A stretch of DNA of 64,000 bases, taken from Pseudogymnoascus destructans. Its lineage: Eukaryota > Ascomycota > Leotiomycetes > Thelebolales > Thelebolaceae. The stretch covers positions 521,001 to 585,000 of the forward strand of contig NW_020167529.1 in the NCBI RefSeq assembly GCF_001641265.1, written 5' to 3'. Shown one piece after another: positions 1 through 9,388 of this stretch (positions are counted from its first letter, which is position 1; each line of letters begins with the position of its first letter). The notes beneath the pieces were generated by a model, which worked only from the letters and a program-made list of their open reading frames with translations, was not told the origin of the DNA and ran no database searches. A program made the position numbers and the translations under genes.

Positions 1-2745
1 TCCAATCTTCCATTGCGACCTTGTGTAGCTCTATGTGGCGTTGATGGGTCTGGTAGGTCTTGTTCAGCATCCTCCTCGTCAGATGATATTACCATCGTCA
101 TAGCAACTTGTCGATCAGAGTCCTCAATTATAGAGTCTGGGTCAGGAGCGCCAAATACATGGTCTATATTATCCCAATGATTATCAAGTTCCCACTTATA
201 CCTATGATAGTGTTTAACAATCATCGACTCTCGAACTGTAGCCGTACTCATTTGTGCCCTGTGGTATTCATGGATATCGCGGGCAATATTAAATATGCGC
301 TCAACTCCAGTACCAGTAGCTGTTTAAAGCGATTTGTAAGATATTTGCGTTACTCTTAACCGTTACTGTAGGAGCTTACCTGGTACTGCAAGGATATCCC
401 TTGCCATCTTCGCAACTGAAGGGTAAGAGAGCTCTAAGGTCTTCCACACTAGGAGCACTGGAGTATCTGCATCAGCACTAACCACTGGCGCATTTAAATA
501 ACGCTCAGCTTCATTATAGCTGGTACTTGATGGGCTCTGCCACCCTTTATGTAGCTGCCGGTTCATCCGAAATACCGCATTAAGACTTGTTGGTGTATAG
601 GGGCAAGGCGGTACTGCCTCATGCTGGTCCCTCGAATCTTTTTGATAGTAAGCCTTCCAGTAATCTAAGAATATTTGGCGGTACTTCTTTGAGTGGGAAC
701 GGTCCCATTCAGGAGCGTTAAAAATGTCCAGTTTCTGAGATGGATCAAGAATTGCAGCAAGAGCATACGTCTGTTCAACAGGACCACCAGTTTCAGTATA
801 ATAGTGCCTTAACTTTGCAACACCTGCAGTAATAGCAGCAGTAAACTCGTCTACCCAAGGATTAGATGCTGTATCCTTGTTATATAAACTCGTCTACCCA
901 AGGATTAGATGCTGTATCCTTGTTATATAGCTTTTGATTAATATCATCAAGATGGTCAAATAATGTATTGTATACATTCCATGTATGGTTGATTGTAGTG
1001 TCTTTCGTGTTTCCAATAAGATGAGTAAATTCTGCAAAGGGCCGCAGAAGAGCGACTAAGTATTTTAGTTTTTTCCAGTCGGTTGGTGATAATGCGAATT
1101 GATCAAGATGAGGCTCCTTAATAATCTGTTCCTCAAGCCAACTTTTAATTGGGATGCGTAGTCTTATCGCTCGGACTATCATGTCATATGTAGAATTCCA
1201 GCATATATCAATATCCCGTTTTAGCCACAGTAGTCTCTTTGCTTCTATATCAGATTGCTTCTGGAGCAATAATTCAGTTTTCTTTGCAGACCTGCTCACA
1301 AGATTGCTAAGAGTGCGTATCTGTGTATTTGACGTCAGTTAGCGTTACTATCAAGCGTTACTATCATGGACTAACCTTTCTAATAGCTGATGTGACTGTC
1401 GTATCATCAGTAATTGAAACACCAGTAACATCTATAACTTCTTCAGCCATGTCGACATTGAAGGCCTTTAGCATAGCTTTTACAACTAGCTGTATAACAT
1501 GCGCCATGCATGGTATTTTTGTTGCATCACTACTCCACTCTACTTCTTGTGTAGTACTTCTCATGTAGCTCTCAAGTTCCTTGCGCATTGTTCCATTGTT
1601 TGATGCATTATCAGTTGTCACGCAAAAAAGTCGTCCCGTAATATTGAATTGTTCCAGTACATTGTGTACAACAGCTGCCATATTTTGTCCTGAATGGACT
1701 CCAGTCATTTCGAAACCAATAAGACACTATAAGATGTATGTTAGTAAGTTAATATATTATTATATAAGTTATAATCTGCTCACCTCTCTCCATTGCCAAT
1801 CATCAGTGATATAATACACAGTAATTGCTAAGAACGCTAATTTGAACGGACTTTGCCATCCATCAAGGGCAATTGAAACCTTTGCCATAGGCGGTAAATC
1901 CAATAGTAGCTTCTCCATGACGTTGTTAAATTGCATTGTTAATTCTTTGCGTATAACTGTCCGGTGTGGAATTTCCAGGTCGGGTTTCAACATGTTTAGA
2001 ACCTTTCGCACCTCCTTGTTCTCCACTATTCGAAAAGGGAGGCTTGATGAAATTATGGCTATAATCAACTGCTCTCACCATGCTGTATGTGTGAAAGGCT
2101 GTATGGTATTCCTTTCCAAATGCGCACGCGGCAGCTAAAGAAGGTCATTAGCGTTACTCTAGAACGTTACTCTAGACCACTGGATAGATAACTTACTAAG
2201 TGTAAATGAGTTTGCGATCCATCCTTTCTACTACAAGCACCAGATTTGGTGTGTCGGGTTAAAGTAGATGTGCTACTCCCACCTTGTCGAAGCTTAGGGT
2301 GTGCAAAAGCCCTCCAACACAACTGACATAGTACCTTAGGATTGCCAGTTCGGACCTCAGCTCCTTGGTAGAATTGAGTCCATATTAAGGACGTCTTCGA
2401 CCTTGTCCAAACCATATGTCGGAATATCTCTCGATTGATGTTGTTTGAAATCTTCGCAGTCCACCATTGATGCCATTCGTTAGCGGTATCCTCCTTCCAT
2501 ATAACATATCGATTATTAGGAGACTTGGGTAGTTTTTCAAGAAGTTCATCAAGAGGAGCTTCAATTCCACTCAGTACATCATCTTGGGAGAAGATAAGTG
2601 CTGGCTCGAAAGGCGAGTTGATATCCTCAGTGTCAGAGGTAAGCGGATGCTCAAATTGTGACTGATTCATCATTGTAAATGGGCTTGGGCTCGACATGTT
2701 GTTAAGAGGATAGAGAAAATGTACTGTAGTAGGAGTGTAGGTCAA
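1..2745 (-). pseudogene. hAT transposase, family 1, broken, C-terminus beyond the window edge
   Basis: This is a multi-exon hAT transposase read on the minus strand. The N-terminal exon (2167-2745) has a BED-type zinc finger (CQLCW...H...H around 2240-2330). The next exons carry the catalytic-core blocks: ALDGWQSP (about 1860), CVTTDNASNN (about 1610) and CWNSTYDM (about 1190). The C-terminal dimerisation block (GVERIFNIARD) lies near 270-310 and the frame runs off the left edge. Introns near 310-380, 1330-1370, 1710-1790 and 2130-2165 have GT...AG ends, and most contain the CGTTACT motif. An exact 43-bp tandem duplication (843-885 and 886-928) shifts the frame and ends translation near 880; one copy would restore the open frame down to 363. 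The enzyme is therefore inactive as written. The family assignment is firm; the exon edges are approximate. Confidence 0.85.
843..928. repeat. Exact 43-bp tandem duplication inside the transposase
   Basis: Units 843-885 and 886-928 are identical and directly adjacent. As 43 is not a multiple of three, the duplication breaks the transposase reading frame. It looks like a replication-slippage or repair scar. Confidence 0.95.
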
Positions 2746-3738
2746 TCAGACGAATGATGAATGTTAAGTGAGGCCTTTTGGAAGGACGGCCATTTCTTCA
2801 TAGTCTTTTGCAACAGAACAAATGGTAGTATAGAATACAAGAATGCCACATTGCAATAGGGTAATATTTGAACTCTTTGTCGTTACTCTTTGCTGTTACT
2901 ATTTGCCGTTACGCATTGCCATTACGCATTGCCGTTACTCATTGCCGTTACTCTTTGCTATTCCTATTTTGTGTTAGTTGAACATAGTATTATGGAGTTA
3001 AACAATTTTGTCTAGCTCTAATTAGGTTTACCATAACGCTAGAGAGTAACGCTTACGAGTTTTAAATTACAAAATCAGCAATTTGGTTTCATTGGCTTAA
3101 CAATTTGCTACATTAGCCCTATCTTATTTCAAAGTCTGAAGCTATATCTAGTACTATTAGCTGTTGCTACAGCATATAACAAGATAATGAGCAGTGTGTA
3201 TAACCCTAAGTAGATACAGATCGATTATATTTCCTATGTAGCATAATATAAAGTTAAACTGTATAACCGACATTTGATTGTTAATTGGCCGGGCTGTATT
3301 CCTTGGCTCAGCCGAGGAGTAGAAGCATGCTGGCTTTTTGCTTTTGGGCTCTCTTCCGTTACTGCTGGCCGTTACTGTAGCCTACGTGTAACCGAGATGA
3401 TGAGTAGTAGCCCTTATTTTTATTGGATGCAGAGTCTGTATATCCTAGCTAGTGTAATATGAATTGGAATTGCAAAACAGGCGTTTGACTGTTAATTGGT
3501 CGGACTGTGTTCCTTGGCTCAGCCGAGGAGTAGAAGCATGCTGACTTTTTGCTTTTGGGCTCTCTTCCGTTACTGCTGGCCGTTACTATGAGTACAGTAG
3601 TCACTATTCGGAGTACTGACAAATAGTTTTATTAGATAGTAACGGCAGATAGTAACGGCAGAAGATCTCAAAATGGAATTCAGTAACCACAAAAACTCCA
3701 TTGGTTTAGTATACTATAGTACAGTATACGACGTGAAT
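2746..3738. other. Non-coding spacer of the family 1 element
   Basis: No gene is recognised here. The spacer holds a dense array of CGTTACT-like motifs (2878-2960), an imperfect direct repeat (3270-3379 and 3480-3589) and paired AGTAACGG motifs (about 3638-3662). It separates the start of the transposase from the end of the acidic-protein gene. Confidence 0.6.
3270..3589. repeat. Two direct copies of a ~110-bp repeat
   Basis: Segments 3270-3379 and 3480-3589 are near-identical. Both begin with a TTTGAYTGTTAATTGG-like block and end with CCGTTACTGCTGGCCGTTACT. They lie in the spacer and contain the family motif twice at their 3' ends. Confidence 0.85.
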
Positions 3739-4624
3739 TTACTCCTCCTCCTCCTCCTCCTTCTCCTCCTCCTCCTCTTCTTCCTCCTCCTCCTCCTCCA
3801 CCTCCTCCTCCTCCTCTACACGAACCCCGACAATGAAGCCGTTGAGGCTATCCTCGTCCTCATCATCGTCCTCCTCATCCTCTGATATAACCACCTCCAC
3901 TTCTTCACCATCATCATCAAAATCTACCAGCCCATCTTCAACATCAGCATTGCTGTTATTCTCCCACTGCTTCACGAACTCTTTGATATTATCAGGGTTG
4001 CTAACCCCCCCAGCAAACTCTTCGATCTCCTTCCTTGAGAGTTCGGGCATAAGGATGTTGCCAGCAAGGGCAATATTGCGCTCCCAGCGCTCAATGACTG
4101 GGACCATGTTGCTGGCCCAGATATCCTTTAAGGTATTTTCTTCACCACTGTCGCTAGTCGATGTCTTGCCAGTCTAACCATTATGTTAGATAGTATCGTC
4201 ATGTTTTAGCTATTACTTACAGCTTTGCCTTCGCCCTTTGGTAGGGCCTTCAACTTCTCCTCCAGCTCCTCTGCATTAATGGCCGCAATAGCCGCACTCT
4301 CATCATTAATAGCGGCTGTGAGGCGGGAATTGGCGTCAATACCACGAGCGGTGCGCCTGTCCATGATATCCTGCTGCGTTGTAGCTAACACGGCAGCTTG
4401 TTCATTGGCCGTAAGGCCCTCCCAGTCATCTTTACCCTGGCGGGTACGGCGTGCACGGCTCATAGCCTAGCTTTGCTATCAGCTCTAGAACAATTGATAT
4501 CAGGATGGTAGGATTGTTATACCTGTCGGTCCGCATTCTGAGCGAGCTCAATGGTGTGGGCAGTAGCTGCAATGACTTCCGCGCGTCTCTCCTCATATGA
4601 CTTCGCAGTGGCTGGAGACGACAT
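3739..4624 (-). CDS. Acidic-tailed accessory protein of the family 1 element
   Basis: I read three exons: 4523-4624, 4221-4466 and 3739-4173. Splice sites keep the frame and give about 260 residues. The first half is alanine- and charge-rich and probably helical. The last about 60 residues are almost entirely Glu and Asp, encoded by a CTC/CTT-rich tract at 3741-3810. No known domain is recognised. It lies between the transposase and the H3-like gene and is transcribed divergently from the latter. Highly acidic tails are common in histone chaperones, so a role in handling the neighbouring H3-like protein is an attractive guess, but no sequence signature proves it. The pure acidic run could also be simple-sequence expansion. 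Confidence 0.7.
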
Positions 4625-5252
4625 GGTAAAGTTGCGTTAGAGGCGATTTGGAGCTGATGAGCGTTACTATAGGGCGTTACTGTTAGCACTGGCTTTGATT
4701 ATACTGTTGTGAGAGTACTCAATGTGCTAACAAGGCGGACGTCTTTTGAAAGTAGGGGCGCAACTACTTACTGGTCGGGGTCGGTATAGTCAATAAATTT
4801 GGAAATCTAAAAGGAAGTTAATAATCAGAGGTAATCAAATGTAAGGGTGGTTTCTTTGCTAACTTACTCGTACTATTCTTTGTTATTGACACGTCCAGAT
4901 TTGGAACAAGAAACGGAGTTTTTTTTGTTTGCAACAACACTTAAGCGCCCTTACTTCGAATTCGATCCTAACTTCTACAACAATTCTGAGATAACGCGTC
5001 TAGCAACATTGGTAAGTTCAATCTTCTTTACATTTGATTTAACCCTACAGTAACGCTGTAGAGTAACGGTATTGTGTTTATTTTACTAATATACAAGTTC
5101 TAGCAATTTTTCCTTCTGTCACCAACCTTTGTAAGTTCACCCCTTTTGTTCTTTGGGCGTTACAACTACAGTAACGCCCAGCAGTAACGCCAAATTGCTA
5201 CAATATGGCAAATTAACATGTTTTAGATATCGCTCTCGCTCACATCTGTACC
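4625..5252. promoter_or_regulatory. Divergent spacer between acidic-protein and H3-like genes (family 1)
   Basis: The 628-bp gap between the two divergent start codons must hold both promoters. It contains paired CGTTACT/AGTAACG motifs at about 4660-4682, 5048-5070 and 5156-5190. It also has apparent 5'-leader intron parts (GGTAAGTTC near 5010). No core promoter could be assigned. Confidence 0.45.
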
Positions 5253-5878
5253 ATGGCTCGCACCAAGCAAAAGCCTGAGCGCCACGGTAAGTATTCCACC
5301 CTACCCTACAAGCAATACAAGGTTACTAACTCAACAAACAGTCGATATTCACAAGACTGCGCGCCGAGCCCGCCAAGAAAAGATCTGGAGCTACAATGCC
5401 CAGAAAAGGAACTGGGAGCGGGATCACCCTGGCTCCAACTTCCCACAACAAGCCCCTCGCCCTGTCCCTCCTTTGAGCAAGGCTTCTGTCAACAGTATGC
5501 TATTCTTTTCTAATAGAATATTGTTCACACTACTAACTTATATGAAAGAACGGATCGTCGCCGAGATCCGACACTACCAGAAGTCGGCCGCCCTCATCCT
5601 CCCCAAACTCCCATTCCAGCGTCTTGTTCGTGAAGTCGCGCAAAGCTTCATGTCAGACCTCCGCTTCCAGTCTACTGCCATCTGTGCCCTCCAAGAGGCC
5701 GCTGAGGCCCACCTTGTGTCATACTTCGAAGGTAAGCTGTCTCTATGAACACCTACAAAAACTATACTAATAGTGCGAAGGGGCCAACATGTGCGCCATC
5801 CACGCCAAGCGTATCACCATCCAGAACAAGGATATGCAGCTTGTGTCCTGGTTCGCCAATTCTCGCAGCATTAGATAA
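5253..5878 (+). CDS. Histone H3-like protein encoded in the family 1 hAT element
   Basis: Four exons are read: 5253-5286, 5342-5494, 5549-5731 and 5781-5878. The introns have GTAAGT or GTATGC donors and TACTAAC/TACTAAT branch sites, and give 155 residues. The N-tail starts MARTKQKPERH, so Lys4 is kept but position 9 is Arg. The rest of the tail is unlike normal H3. The histone fold is strongly H3-like, with blocks KLPFQRLVREVAQ, DLRFQSTAICALQEAAEA and MCAIHAKRITIQNKDM. The C-terminus (about QLVSWFANSRSIR) diverges from the canonical end. Loop 1 has normal H3 length, which argues against a typical CENP-A. The exons look more GC-rich than the surrounding AT-rich element. The start matches the H3 N-terminus. 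Function is unknown; a variant histone made by the transposon is the simplest reading. Confidence 0.9.
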
Positions 5879-6143
5879 ATTAGTGTGTTCTTGTATAAAT
5901 AGTCAATTGATGATTTCACAACCTGTCTTTAGTATTTCAGTCGTGACAGTAACGGTATACAGTAACGCTTAATTACATAATTTATGATGAAACTGAAGTT
6001 CATTATACTATAACTTAAATATAAAAATATAAAATAATAACGTTAACGTACATGTATAGCGAAAGCGCCAAACAAGCGAAAGCGCCAAAATGATGCGGTG
6101 ACCAAACCCCCCAACTAAATGTTAAATTCCTCAACAACAAAAC

Positions 6144-7226
6144 ATGCCCCATAAAAACGATGAAAGCCAATTAGTGCTAGCTATCCAGGCTATGCAAAGC
6201 GACCCAAAGTTACGCCTTCGAGTTGCTGCTAGGATCTATTCTGTGGACCACCGCAAGCTAGGTCGTCGTCTAGAAGGTGTACCTTCACGACGCGATATCC
6301 AAGCCAACTCACGGAAATTAACTAACCTAGAGGAGTCCGTCCTTGTTCAGTATATACTTGACCTAGCTGCCAAAGGGTTTCCTCCTCGGCTGTCTGTTGT
6401 TGAAGATATGGCAAGTCGACTACTTGCAACACGCGACGCGTCACGCGTTGGGTCGCGTTGGGCTTCAAACTTTGTTAAGCGGCGTGTAGAGCTCCAGACA
6501 CGCTTTCAGCGCAAATACGACTACCAGAGGGCTAAGTGCGAAGATCCAGAAGTTATTAATGGCTGGTTTGAGCTTGTGCGTAACACAATTGCGAAATATG
6601 GTATCGATGAAGCAGATATCTACAACTTTGATGAGACTGGGTTTATGATGGGCGTTATCTCAACTGCTATGGTTGTAACAAGCTCAGACGGGCGGGCAAA
6701 AGCAAAGAAGGTACAGCCTGGTAATCGGGAATGGGTTACAGTAATCCAAGGCGTTAGTTCTCAAGGTTGGGCAGTACCACCATTTATCATTGTTGCAGGC
6801 AAAAACCACCTTACATCTTGGTATGAGAATAGTGGATTTTCAAGCGATTGGGTGATTTCTGTTACTGAAAATGGCTGGACTACAAACGAGAGAGGCATGG
6901 ATTGGATTCAGCACTTTGAGAAGCATACAAAGGCCCGGAGTGTTGGTGGTTATCGCTTGTTAGTCCTTGATGGTCATGAGAGCCACCACTCAGATGAGTT
7001 TGAGGAGTACTGCAAGGAACACAACATTATTACGCTTTGTATGCCTGCTCACTCTTCTCATCTACTCCAGCCACTTGATGTTGGCTGTTTCGGCCCGTTA
7101 AAGCAGGCCTATGGTCGGCAAATTGAAGATATGATGCAGGCTCATATTTCTCATATTACAAAGGATGACTTCTTTCCTGCCTTCCACACTGCATTTAACA
7201 CTACAATGACGGAAAGTAACATTTGA
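6144..7226 (+). pseudogene. pogo/Fot1 (DDE_1) transposase, copy 1, truncated by a nonsense codon
   Basis: The 360-residue frame has an N-terminal Psq/CENP-B-like helix-turn-helix region, then a Tc5-type helix-turn-helix (around RWASNFVKRR). The DDE_1 catalytic blocks follow: YNFDETGF, LVLDGHESHH and LQPLDVG carry the three acidic residues. A TGA at 7224-7226 replaces the Arg codon (CGA) seen in copy 2, a C-to-T change of the kind made by RIP. Coding homology continues after the stop to about 7311 and then breaks at the rearranged centre. Complete family members are usually over 500 residues, so this copy is inactive. Confidence 0.92.
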
Positions 7227-7369
7227 GGCGGGTTCCGAGGGGCAGGGCTTCTTCCATTTGACCCTGAGAGAGTGATATCTACACTTGATCTTAAGTTAAG
7301 GACACCAACGCCTCCATGAGAGCCACCACTCAGATGAGTTTGAGGAGTACTGCAAGGAACACAACATTA

Positions 7370-8530
7370 TTACGCTTTGTATGCCTGCTCACTCTTCTCA
7401 TCTACTCCAGGGTCAAATGGAAGAAGCCCTGCCCCTCGGAACCCGCCTCGAATGTTACTTTCCATCATTGTAGTGTTAAATGCAGTGTGGAAGGCAGGAA
7501 AGAAGTCATCCTTTGTAATATGAGAAATATGAGCCTGCATCATATCTTCAATTTGCCGACCATAGGCCTGCTTTAACGGGCCGAAACAGCCAACATCAAG
7601 TGGCTGGAGTAGATGAGAAGAGTGAGCAGGCATACAAAGCGTAATAATGTTGTGTTCCTTGCAGTACTCCTCAAACTCATCTGAGTGGTGGCTCTCATGA
7701 CCATCAAGGACTAACAAGCGATAACCACCAACACTCCGGGCCTTTGTATGCTTCTCAAAGTGCTGAATCCAATCCATGCCTCTCTCGTTTGTAGTCCAGC
7801 CATTTTCAGTAACAGAAATCACCCAATCGCTTGAAAATCCACTATTCTCATACCAAGATGTAAGGTGGTTTTTGCCTGCAACAATGATAAATGGTGGTAC
7901 TGCCCAACCTTGAGAACTAACGCCTTGGATTACTGTAACCCATTCCCGATTACCAGGCTGTACCTTCTTTGCTTTTGCCCGCCCGTCTGAGCTTGTTACA
8001 ACCATAGCAGTTGAGATAACGCCCATCATAAACCCAGTCTCATCAAAGTTGTAGATATCTGCTTCATCGATACCATATTTCGCAATTGTGTTACGCACAA
8101 GCTCAAACCAGCCATTAATAACTTCTGGATCTTCGCACTTAGCCCTCTGGTAGTCGTATTTGCGCTGAAAGCGTGTCTGGAGCTCTACACGCCGCTTAAC
8201 AAAGTTTGAAGCCCAACGCGACCCAACGCGTGACGCGTCGCGTGTTGCAAGTAGTCGACTTGCCATATCTTCAACAACAGACAGCCGAGGAGGAAACCCT
8301 TTGGCAGCTAGGTCGAGTATATACTGAACAAGGACGGACTCCTCTAGGTTAGTTAATTTCCGTGAGTTGGCTTGGATATCGCGTCGTGAAGGTACACCTT
8401 CTAGACGACGACCTAGCTTGCGGTGGTCCACAGAATAGATCCTAGCAGCAACTCGAAGGCGTAACTTTGGGTCGCTTTGCATAGCCTGGATAGCTAGCAC
8501 TAATTGGCTTTCATCGTTTTTATGGGGCAT
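7370..8530 (-). pseudogene. pogo/Fot1 (DDE_1) transposase, copy 2, 3'-truncated
   Basis: It is nearly identical to copy 1 over the first 360 residues, including all three DDE blocks. One visible difference near the end is Met versus Thr. Translation runs through the point where copy 1 stops, reaches FDP, then enters unrelated residues from the inverted junction and ends at 386 residues. The C-terminal part of the normal transposase is missing. The near-identity of the two halves indicates a recent inverted duplication. Confidence 0.92.
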
Positions 8531-8905
8531 GTTTTGTTGTTGAGGAATTTAACATTTAGTTGGGGGGTTTGGTCACCGCATCATTTTGGCGCTTTCGCTT
8601 GTTTGGCGCTTTCACTATACATGTACGTTAACCATATAATATTTATCAAACTATAGTAATAATTAATAGTAACGTTAGTAGCTGCTATTAATGCTTAATT
8701 AAACTCATATCAAATATAAGTCATAACTAATTGACTACTCTATGATCGATTTTGATTGAATAATATGATATCACTTGTAAATATAATATCACGTGTAAAT
8801 ATAATCACGTGTAATTATTTAACAGTGTGTAAATGGAACTATTATAGTTATACTATTTTCAACTTATACCTCAAAATGCATGTACAGTAACACTTAATAG
8901 TAACG

Positions 8906-9388
8906 TTATTAATATTCGATTGCACTTAAAGCTATTCCTAATAACATATCATGTGATGACATGTGGTGGCCCCCACTTATAATGTAAAAGACTGGACTGG
9001 ACCGGACTGTTCTTAGGAAAGACCGAACGGTCTAGTCTTTTAAACAGTCCTCAATTTTCGCAAACAGTCCACACTCTAAAAAAAGACTGGACTATTATCA
9101 GTCCGGTCTTTTAAAGGGACCTCAACTTTAGCAAACAGTCTACACTCTAAAAAAAAGACTAGAATGTTATCAGTCCGGTCTTTTTGTCTCACGGTCCAGT
9201 CCTAAAAAAAAAGACTGGACCGTAAAACAGTCCTCACTCAACATTAAAAGACCGGACCGGACCGGACCGTGGCCAGTCTAATCGTAACCCTTACATTCTA
9301 CCACGCCGCTGCGTCTTCGACGTTGCAGCCTATGAAAGGTGTGCATCTGCGGGATAAAGCAAACCTTATAGCTAACGGGTAGTCATAG
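8906..9388. repeat. Palindrome-rich repeat of GGACTG/GGACCG motifs
   Basis: From about 8983 to 9275 the sequence is built from short blocks such as AAAAGACTGGACT and AGTCCGGTCTTTT. Many are arranged as imperfect hairpins around TTATCA. It resembles the subterminal repeats of a MITE or DNA transposon, but clear terminal repeats and a target duplication were not found. It abuts the 5' end of the NACHT-ankyrin gene, whose first exon is unresolved. Confidence 0.6.

Larger units (their letters stand above)
6046..8628. mobile_element. Head-to-head (inverted) composite of two pogo/Fot1-type elements
   Basis: The outer ends are inverted repeats starting ACGTACATGTATAG, followed by two GAAAGCGCC-type boxes. 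TA dinucleotides flank both ends (6044-6045 and 8629-8630), as expected for Tc1/mariner-pogo insertion. The two halves (6046-~7311 and ~7411-8628) are nearly identical and in opposite orientation. The centre (7312-7410) is a misplaced direct copy of 6974-7070. Both copies have lost their 3' parts. The composite sits in the right part of the family 1 hAT element, whose motifs continue on the far side. Confidence 0.9.
1..8905. mobile_element. hAT-type element of family 1 carrying an H3-like gene (left end outside window)
   Basis: The stretch holds, in order, a minus-strand hAT transposase (1-2745), a minus-strand acidic-tailed protein (3739-4624) and a plus-strand histone H3-like gene (5253-5878). 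The same gene order and orientation occur in the complete element A at 14002-19902. A family-specific motif, CGTTACT or its complement AGTAACG, is scattered through introns and spacers, for example near 350, 1345, 2150, 2880-2945, 3360, 3640, 4660, 5050, 5160-5190 and 5950. It occurs again beyond the pogo insertion at about 8667 and 8884-8902, so I place the right end near 8905. No terminal inverted repeat or target duplication could be fixed because the left end is outside the window. Confidence 0.75.

Noticed and set aside
3673..3885. Leu-rich membrane-like plus-strand frame
   Set aside because: It is the complement of the Glu-rich tail of the minus-strand accessory protein.
3833..4177. Ser-rich plus-strand frame
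   Set aside because: Antisense shadow of the acidic protein exon.
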